64,000 nt of DNA from Desulfosarcina ovata subsp. ovata (GTDB lineage Bacteria > Desulfobacterota > Desulfobacteria > Desulfobacterales > Desulfosarcinaceae), in NCBI RefSeq assembly GCF_009689005.1, contig NZ_AP021879.1:7255501-7319500 (forward strand). Direction: 5' to 3'. The notes under the pieces are model-generated. The model searched no databases. It saw nothing but the letters and a program-made list of their open reading frames with translations, and was not told the DNA's origin. Position numbers and translations under genes: made by a program. This document shows positions 59,463 to 64,000 of this stretch, one piece after another; position 1 is the first letter of the stretch, and each line of letters begins with the position of its first letter.

Positions 59463-61235
59463 ATGAACGTGTTGGTTGTCGGCGGCGGAGGAAGAGAGCA
59501 CGCCTTAGTTTGGAAAATTGCCCAGAGCCCCCGCGTGAAAAAGATCTTCTGCGCCCCGGGAAATGCCGGTATTGCCCGTCTGGCCGACTGTGTTCCGATC
59601 GGTGCCGCCGAAATCGACAAACTGCTGGACTTTGCCCGTGATAAAGGGATTGACCTTACCGTTGTCGGACCCGAGGATCCGCTGGCGGGAGGGATTGTTG
59701 ATCAGTTTGAAGCAGCGGGGCTGCGCATTTTTGGTGCCAGCCAGCGCGCGGCACGCATTGAATCCAGCAAGTCTTTTGCCAAGGCGATCATGCAGAAATA
59801 CGGCATCCCCACCGCCAAGGGGCAGACCTTTACCCGTTTCGCCCAGGCCCAGGCGTATGTCAAAAAGATCGGCGCCCCGCTGGTGGTCAAGGCCGACGGC
59901 CTGGCTGCCGGGAAAGGGGTGATCGTCTGCAGCACCGAGAAAATGGCCCTGGATGCCCTCAGACAGATCATGGTCGACCGCCAGTTCGGTGATGCCGGCA
60001 CCCAGGTGGTGGTGGAAGAGTGCCTGGTCGGGGAAGAGTCGTCATTCCTGGCCTTTACCGATGGCAAGACCGTTTTGCCATTGCCCTCCTCCCAGGATCA
60101 CAAACCGGTGTTCGATGACGACAAAGGCCTCAACACCGGCGGCATGGGGGCCTATTCACCGGCGCCCGTGGTGGACCAGTACCTTCACCAGCGGATCATG
60201 AACGAAGTGATGATTCCCATGGTCAACGGCATGGCTGCCGAGGGGTGCCCTTACAAAGGGGTGCTTTACGCGGGCTTGATGATTCAACGGGACACGATCA
60301 AGGTTCTGGAGTTCAATGGCCGTTTCGGAGACCCGGAAGCCCAGCCGCTGCTGGTGCGCATGCAAAATGACATCATTCCGGTGATGGAGGCCATCATCGA
60401 CGAGCGGCTCGACACCTGCCGGCTTGAGATCGATCCGCGGGCATCGGTCTGCGTGGTCATGGCTGCCGGTGGGTATCCGGAAAAATACAAGAAGGGCCTG
60501 GAGATCAGCGGGATCGACAATGCCAACCGCATGCGCGATGTGGTGGTTTTTCATGCCGGTACCCAACTGGACGGCAAGAAGATCCTTTCCAGCGGAGGCC
60601 GGGTTCTGGGCGTGACGGCCCTTGGTAATACGGTGGAACTGGCCATTAAGAAAGCTTACCAGGCCGTGGCCAAGATCAGTTGGAGCAACGTCCATTACCG
60701 CAGCGATATCGGCAAGAAGGCCCTTTTGCGCATGCAGACCAAACCCTGTGTGGGGATCGTCATGGGCAGCGATTCCGACCTTGCGGTCATGGAGGGTGCA
60801 CTGGGCATCTTCAAGAAATTCGGTATCCCCATCGAGATGACGGTTGCGTCGGCCCATCGCAGCCCGGCACGCGCGGCCGAATACGCGGCCTCGGCCAAGG
60901 CGCGCGGCCTCCAGGTGATCATCGCCGGTGCCGGCCATGCGGCCCATCTGGCCGGTGTTCTGGCGGCGCATACGACTCTGCCGGTCATCGGTGTGCCCAT
61001 CGACTCTTCCTGCCTGCAGGGCTTCGACGCGCTGCTCTCCACCGTGCAGATGCCCCCGGGAATCCCTGTGGCCACAGTGTCGATCGGGAAACCGGGCGCC
61101 AAGAATGCGGCCATTCTGGCCGTTCAGATCATGGCGGTATCCAATGATGACCTGGCTGCGGAGCTGGCCGCATTCAAGAAGGAGATGGCGGTAGAGGTTG
61201 AGAAAAAGGCCGACAGACTCAAAGCCTACCGGTAA
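59463..61235 (+). CDS. purDE: PurD-PurE fusion: GAR synthetase and N5-CAIR mutase
   Basis: 590 residues from ATG 59463 (AAGGAGGGAGG upstream). Residues 1-420 are PurD: NVLVVGGGGREHALVWKI, TVVGPEDPLAGGIVDQF, VVKADGLAAGKGV, LPSSQDHKPVFDDDKGLNTGGMGAYSP, FNGRFGDPEAQPLL (ATP-grasp ligation of phosphoribosylamine and glycine). Residues 430-590 are PurE: GIVMGSDSDLAVMEGAL, VASAHRSPARAAEYA, IAGAGHAAHLAGVLAAHT, STVQMPPGIPVATVSIG. Two non-consecutive purine steps in one chain; this fusion is known in deltaproteobacteria. The Sua5 gene begins inside its end. Confidence 0.95.
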   Translation: MNVLVVGGGGREHALVWKIAQSPRVKKIFCAPGNAGIARLADCVPIGAAEIDKLLDFARDKGIDLTVVGPEDPLAGGIVDQFEAAGLRIFGASQRAARIESSKSFAKAIMQKYGIPTAKGQTFTRFAQAQAYVKKIGAPLVVKADGLAAGKGVIVCSTEKMALDALRQIMVDRQFGDAGTQVVVEECLVGEESSFLAFTDGKTVLPLPSSQDHKPVFDDDKGLNTGGMGAYSPAPVVDQYLHQRIMNEVMIPMVNGMAAEGCPYKGVLYAGLMIQRDTIKVLEFNGRFGDPEAQPLLVRMQNDIIPVMEAIIDERLDTCRLEIDPRASVCVVMAAGGYPEKYKKGLEISGIDNANRMRDVVVFHAGTQLDGKKILSSGGRVLGVTALGNTVELAIKKAYQAVAKISWSNVHYRSDIGKKALLRMQTKPCVGIVMGSDSDLAVMEGALGIFKKFGIPIEMTVASAHRSPARAAEYAASAKARGLQVIIAGAGHAAHLAGVLAAHTTLPVIGVPIDSSCLQGFDALLSTVQMPPGIPVATVSIGKPGAKNAAILAVQIMAVSNDDLAAELAAFKKEMAVEVEKKADRLKAYR

Positions 61236-61863
61236 CCGGTATCGGATCGATCCGGCGCATTCCGATTCCGGTTGCATCCAATTGGCCGTTGAACGGCTGA
61301 AGCGAGGCGGCGTAATCGTCTTTCCCACCTCCGGACTCTACGGACTGGGTGCCGATGCCCTGTCTGAGCAATCGGTGCAGCGGGTGTTTGCGATGAAGCG
61401 GCGGCCGGCGGATAAACCGGTGCTGGTGCTTCTTTCCCACATTCACGATATGAATTGGCTGGTGCGTGAGGTTCCTGATTACGCCCGGCCACTGCTGACC
61501 CTGTGGCCAGGTGGAATTACCTTTGTTTTCTCCGCTGCCGGAGCGGTGCCCGTAGCGCTGACCGGCGGAACGGGAAAGATCGGCCTCCGGTTGCCGCTTC
61601 ACCCGGTGGCCCGGGCGCTGGCCAAAGGCTTTGGAGGACCCATCACCGGTACCAGTGCCAATATTTCGGGGCGACCGCCAGCGTCCAGCGTAGCGGCCCT
61701 TGATCCGGGCATCCGCCGGGCGGCAGACCTGATCCTGGATGCCGGTAAACTTTCCGGTGGGCCGGGCTCCACAATCGTGGATGTGACCTGCTGGCCGGTC
61801 CGGGTGGTCCGTGAGGGGGCGGTGCCCTGGCGCGTGGTCAACGATATTCTCAAGCAACTTTAG
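61198..61863 (+). CDS. L-threonylcarbamoyladenylate synthase (Sua5/YciO/YrdC family)
   Basis: About 221 residues from a TTG at 61198 overlapping purDE; no later start fits the domain. GCIQLAVERLKRGGVIVFPTSGLYGLGADALSEQSVQRVFAMKRRPADKPVLVLL and ITGTSANISGRPPASSVAALD are the YrdC fold. Makes threonylcarbamoyl-AMP for t6A37 of tRNA; YciO-like paralogues cannot be excluded. Lacks the extra C-terminal Sua5 domain. tRNA-Leu lies directly downstream. Confidence 0.9.
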   Translation: MRKRPTDSKPTGNRYRIDPAHSDSGCIQLAVERLKRGGVIVFPTSGLYGLGADALSEQSVQRVFAMKRRPADKPVLVLLSHIHDMNWLVREVPDYARPLLTLWPGGITFVFSAAGAVPVALTGGTGKIGLRLPLHPVARALAKGFGGPITGTSANISGRPPASSVAALDPGIRRAADLILDAGKLSGGPGSTIVDVTCWPVRVVREGAVPWRVVNDILKQL

Positions 61864-61873
61864 CGTAAATGGA

Positions 61874-61902
61874 TTGACAATCTTCCGGGTTTCTCTTATA
61901 TA
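61874..61902 (+). promoter_or_regulatory. promoter of tRNA-Leu
   Basis: TTGACA at 61874-61879, 17 bp, TATATA at 61897-61902. The tRNA begins 12 bp after the -10 box. Confidence 0.82.
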
Positions 61903-61913
61903 ACCACACCCAC

Positions 61914-62000
61914 GCCGGAGTGGTGAAATTGGTAGACGCAGTGGACTCAAAATCCACCGACCGCGAGGTCGTCTCGGTTCGATTCCGAGCTCCGGCACCA
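61914..62000 (+). tRNA. tRNA-Leu (anticodon CAA)
   Basis: 87 nt including an encoded CCA. Acceptor GCCGGAG/CTCCGGC, D-arm with GTGAAATTGGTAGAC, anticodon stem GTGGA/TCCAC with loop CTCAAAA (anticodon CAA, reads UUG), long variable arm CGACCGCGAGGTCG, T-arm CGGTTCGATTCCG. Class II structure typical of leucine. Clean cloverleaf. Confidence 0.96.
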
Positions 62001-62010
62001 TGAACCAATC

Positions 62011-62046
62011 AGGGAGTTAGCTAACATCAGCTGACTCCCTTTTTTT
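62011..62046 (+). terminator. Rho-independent terminator after tRNA-Leu
   Basis: AGGGAGTTAGCT, loop AACATC, AGCTGACTCCCT, then seven T. Ends the tRNA transcript. Confidence 0.92.
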
Positions 62047-62189
62047 GTGGAAAATCGGCGATTGTGCCCGTAAATTTTTGAAGGTATTTTTCCTGTTGTT
62101 TGGCAGCCGCTTTCAAGTCTGCATCTTTTCAAAAAGAAAGGCACCTTCGTTTTGGATCTGCGAAAGTGCTGTTTGGTCACATCCGTTTG

Positions 62190-62296
62190 TATAGTATTCA
62201 AGATAATGTTTTTGGGCTGCGTTATCGGTCGTCGCGGTATGACTTATACAGCTTCCTCCCTCTGGCCTTGCCAAAAACATTATCTTAAACACTATA
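62190..62296. repeat. MITE-like palindromic repeat, copy 2
   Basis: 107 bp with inverted ends TATAGTATTCAAGATAATG and complement …CATTATCTTAAACACTATA. Inverse orientation to 55250-55355. The remaining intergenic DNA (62047-62641) shows no other gene. Confidence 0.88.
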
Positions 62297-62641
62297 GCCA
62301 TTTGATTTGTCTTCTTATTTTCTGGGTCATTGGATTCACAATCCATTGGGTGGTTGTTGCTAAACCCGTGCACCGTACTTTTCTTTCACCTCCCTTACGG
62401 TTTTCATTTGCGGGTTTGTATGCGCTGCCGAAATCGAAATCGCCCTGAGAGACGATTTTACGGCGTTCTGGACAATATCCATGCCCCAGTATGGGTTCAT
62501 CGAGATTACATTTTCACAGGGGGCAGGAATGGAATTTTTTTCGTTACATTGGGTGCTGTGATCTGATAGCATCCACTCTTGACGCTGTTTGCCCGTCTGT
62601 TAAGGAGATGGCACACGATCATTTTCAGGAAAATAATCTAC

Positions 62642-63460
62642 ATGAAGACGCACCGCCTCATCGCAATTTGGGTATTTTCCACGATGGTCATCTGTCTTTG
62701 TCATTTCGTTTCCTGCGCACACCCGGTCCGCCGATTGGTATTTCGGCAGCATAAGATCCAATCAATACCCACTTTTCCTGATGGCACCGTGGAATTCGAA
62801 AGATTATGGCTGCAAACCGACCAAGGCGATGTTGAAGGCTGGCTTTTCAGGGCCGATGGCGTCGAGGCTACCAAACCGGGGCCAGCGGTGTTGATGGCAC
62901 ATGGTAACCGCGAGCTGATCGACTTTTGCCGAGAACGTGCCAACGGATATCAACGGTTGGGGTATACGGTCTTGTTGGGCGAGTACCGGGGATACGGTCG
63001 CAGTGCGGGCTCACCCAGCCAAGAACGTGTCGCTTCCGATTTTCAGGCCTTTTACGATCTCCTGGTATCGCTGCCTTTTGTGGATCCCCAAAAGGTCGTA
63101 TTCCATGGTCGCTCGTTGGGTGGGAGCGTATTGAGCGAGCTATCCCGGAGACGGCAACCGGCAGGTATCATCGTAGAATCGACCTTCATCTCAATCAAGG
63201 CGATGGCCCATGGGGCACCGGATTTACTGTTGGTGGACAGGTACGACACGCTCAGTGCGCTTATGGATTACCCGGGGCCGATCCTGATTATTCATGGCAC
63301 GCGGGACGACGTCGTTCCGGTCAGCCATGCCTTGGAGATGAAGAAGCGTATTCCCCGGGCTGAACTTCTTCTCTACGATTTCGGGCATAGCGATGGTCCG
63401 CCGGACTGGGATGTCTACTGGAATGACATCTCGGCATTCCTGAAAAGGGCGTTGGATTGA
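62642..63460 (+). CDS. alpha/beta hydrolase with N-terminal signal
   Basis: 272 residues from ATG 62642. Hydrophobic N-terminus IWVFSTMVICLCHFVSC, possibly a lipoprotein signal, then an alpha/beta hydrolase: PAVLMAHGNRELIDF (oxyanion His-Gly), YRGYGRSAGSPSQ, FHGRSLGGSV (nucleophile Ser in GRSLGG), ILIIHGTRDDVVP (Asp), FGHSDGPP (His). Close to the BEM46/ABHD13-like serine peptidase or esterase group. Substrate unknown. Single gene. Confidence 0.9.
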   Translation: MKTHRLIAIWVFSTMVICLCHFVSCAHPVRRLVFRQHKIQSIPTFPDGTVEFERLWLQTDQGDVEGWLFRADGVEATKPGPAVLMAHGNRELIDFCRERANGYQRLGYTVLLGEYRGYGRSAGSPSQERVASDFQAFYDLLVSLPFVDPQKVVFHGRSLGGSVLSELSRRRQPAGIIVESTFISIKAMAHGAPDLLLVDRYDTLSALMDYPGPILIIHGTRDDVVPVSHALEMKKRIPRAELLLYDFGHSDGPPDWDVYWNDISAFLKRALD

Positions 63461-63535
63461 TTGCCAGTTGTGGCAGAAAGTTGATCCGATCCGGTCGGTT
63501 TTGGCTCCATTTCTGGCCGGCCAATACAGCTTTTT

Positions 63536-63889
63536 TCAAGAAAAACGAAAAAAATGCAACTTTTTCAATTTGTTGAAAATAATTTGTCCCAAAAGTGGTT
63601 TTTCAGGACGATATATATCTATTTTCCGTTGCAACCGCTTTCGGTAGGTATCATATCTGATCCCCAATCGTTTTGCCTCCGCCCGCGTTTCTTTCAATCC
63701 GAGTATCACGGCCAGGTCGCTTTTGCCGAAATGATTGACCGCCGCCTCCAACAATTCCTTGCCGAGTAAAATCCTTTCAGGATCGTCTTCATCAATCAGC
63801 CCCTCGACACCATCACGTTCAAGCGATTCGATCGATGTTCCCATGGTATCGATAGATGTATCCGTCGAGAACTCAGGTATAGAAGCCAA
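63536..63889 (-). CDS. small HTH-like protein (hypothetical)
   Basis: 117 residues. The central region KELLEAAVNHFGKSDLAVILGLKETRAEAKRLGIRYDTYRKRLQRKI has the look of a Fis-type or resolvase-type helix-turn-helix ('A.rlGI.ydTyrkRL'), with an acidic N-terminal tail. No clear family and no strong ribosome site at 63889; a later Met is possible. The T-rich sequence beyond its stop may terminate it. The remaining bases to 64000 show no gene. Confidence 0.5.
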   Translation of the reverse strand: MASIPEFSTDTSIDTMGTSIESLERDGVEGLIDEDDPERILLGKELLEAAVNHFGKSDLAVILGLKETRAEAKRLGIRYDTYRKRLQRKIDIYRPEKPLLGQIIFNKLKKLHFFRFS

Positions 63890-64000
63890 TTGTTGTGGAA
63901 TCAGAGCGAGATGGATAGAAGGATAGGGTGGGGCAATTGGAAAACGGTTTGCAGATTACATGGAGATATCTCCAGTTTCTAAGGACTTTATTTTATTGAT

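Noticed and set aside
1..64000. CRISPR array, rRNA operon, plasmid or phage replication origin.
   Set aside because: No regularly spaced direct repeats, no rRNA sequence and no origin-like iterons were seen; the repeats present are attC sites, transposon ends or dispersed palindromes.

Overview
The window looks like a chromosomal segment of a Desulfobacterota (Desulfobacteraceae/Desulfosarcinaceae-like) sulfate reducer. I infer this from the single-copy genes at the right end (a PurD-PurE fusion, Ddl, Sua5/YrdC, HDOD and PilZ signalling proteins, a DUF1992 protein and a CCA-encoding tRNA-Leu) and from the mobile elements, which are types common in that group. No gene here names a species. About 50 kb (1-50.8 kb) is accessory DNA; 50.9-64 kb is ordinary core chromosome.

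The accessory part is best read as an integron-type gene-cassette array without an integrase in view (a CALIN). It has been broken up repeatedly by other elements. Cassettes with attC sites are clear at 2.99-9.43 kb: small unknown proteins, a DUF2971 protein, a channel pore fragment and a RelE/HigA-type toxin-antitoxin pair. They resume at 36.7-50.4 kb: a second copy of one cassette, a Phd/PIN pair, a lipoprotein, membrane and periplasmic unknowns, an intact and a broken higBA. The attC sites are themselves targets. One group II intron sits exactly inside an R' box (37984-38824), a relative sits beside another attC (43.1-44.1 kb), and a 1763-bp IS110/IS1111-type element lies inside an attC (40311-42073), with an inverted twin splitting a higB fragment from higA (48271-50033).

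Left part: two IS91-type units (1-2973 and 12143-15986) are near-identical, and each carries one insertion the other lacks. Copy 1 carries an IS3 element (1536-2820, 3-bp TTC duplication). Copy 2 carries a 2078-bp group II intron with its own reverse transcriptase (13777-15854). Each copy is therefore the empty-site control for the other. Between them lies a tyrosine recombinase coupled to a second IS91-like transposase (9576-11682).

Middle part: a 6.6-kb transposon (16184-22808) has long inverted ends with repeated internal binding motifs. It encodes a zinc-finger protein, a DruA(DUF4338)-IS701 fusion, a CHC2-type zinc-finger protein, an unknown protein, a Mu-type DDE transposase and an AAA ATPase. 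It abuts a group II intron that has lost its 5' part. The reverse transcriptase of that intron is split by a recombinase-in-trio (RIT) element (23718-35948). Inside the RIT element, ritA is split by a 2856-bp IS with an 8-bp duplication (24738-27593), and ritB by an ISLre2-like element with an 8-bp duplication (28112-33996). The transposase of the latter is split again by a four-gene DDE/AAA transposon module (about 28975-33116). That is insertion within insertion to four levels inside the intron, which itself sits in a cassette. Removing the inserts restores ritA, ritB and, in all likelihood, the intron protein in frame.

Right part: an OYE-type flavin oxidoreductase, two HDOD regulators (one with a cyclic-nucleotide domain), a PilZ protein, DUF1992 and SHOCT-like membrane proteins, ddl, purDE, a Sua5/YrdC gene, tRNA-Leu(CAA) with promoter and terminator, an alpha/beta hydrolase and a small HTH-like protein. 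Three kinds of palindromic intergenic repeats occur here, including a two-copy MITE-like repeat of about 106 bp.
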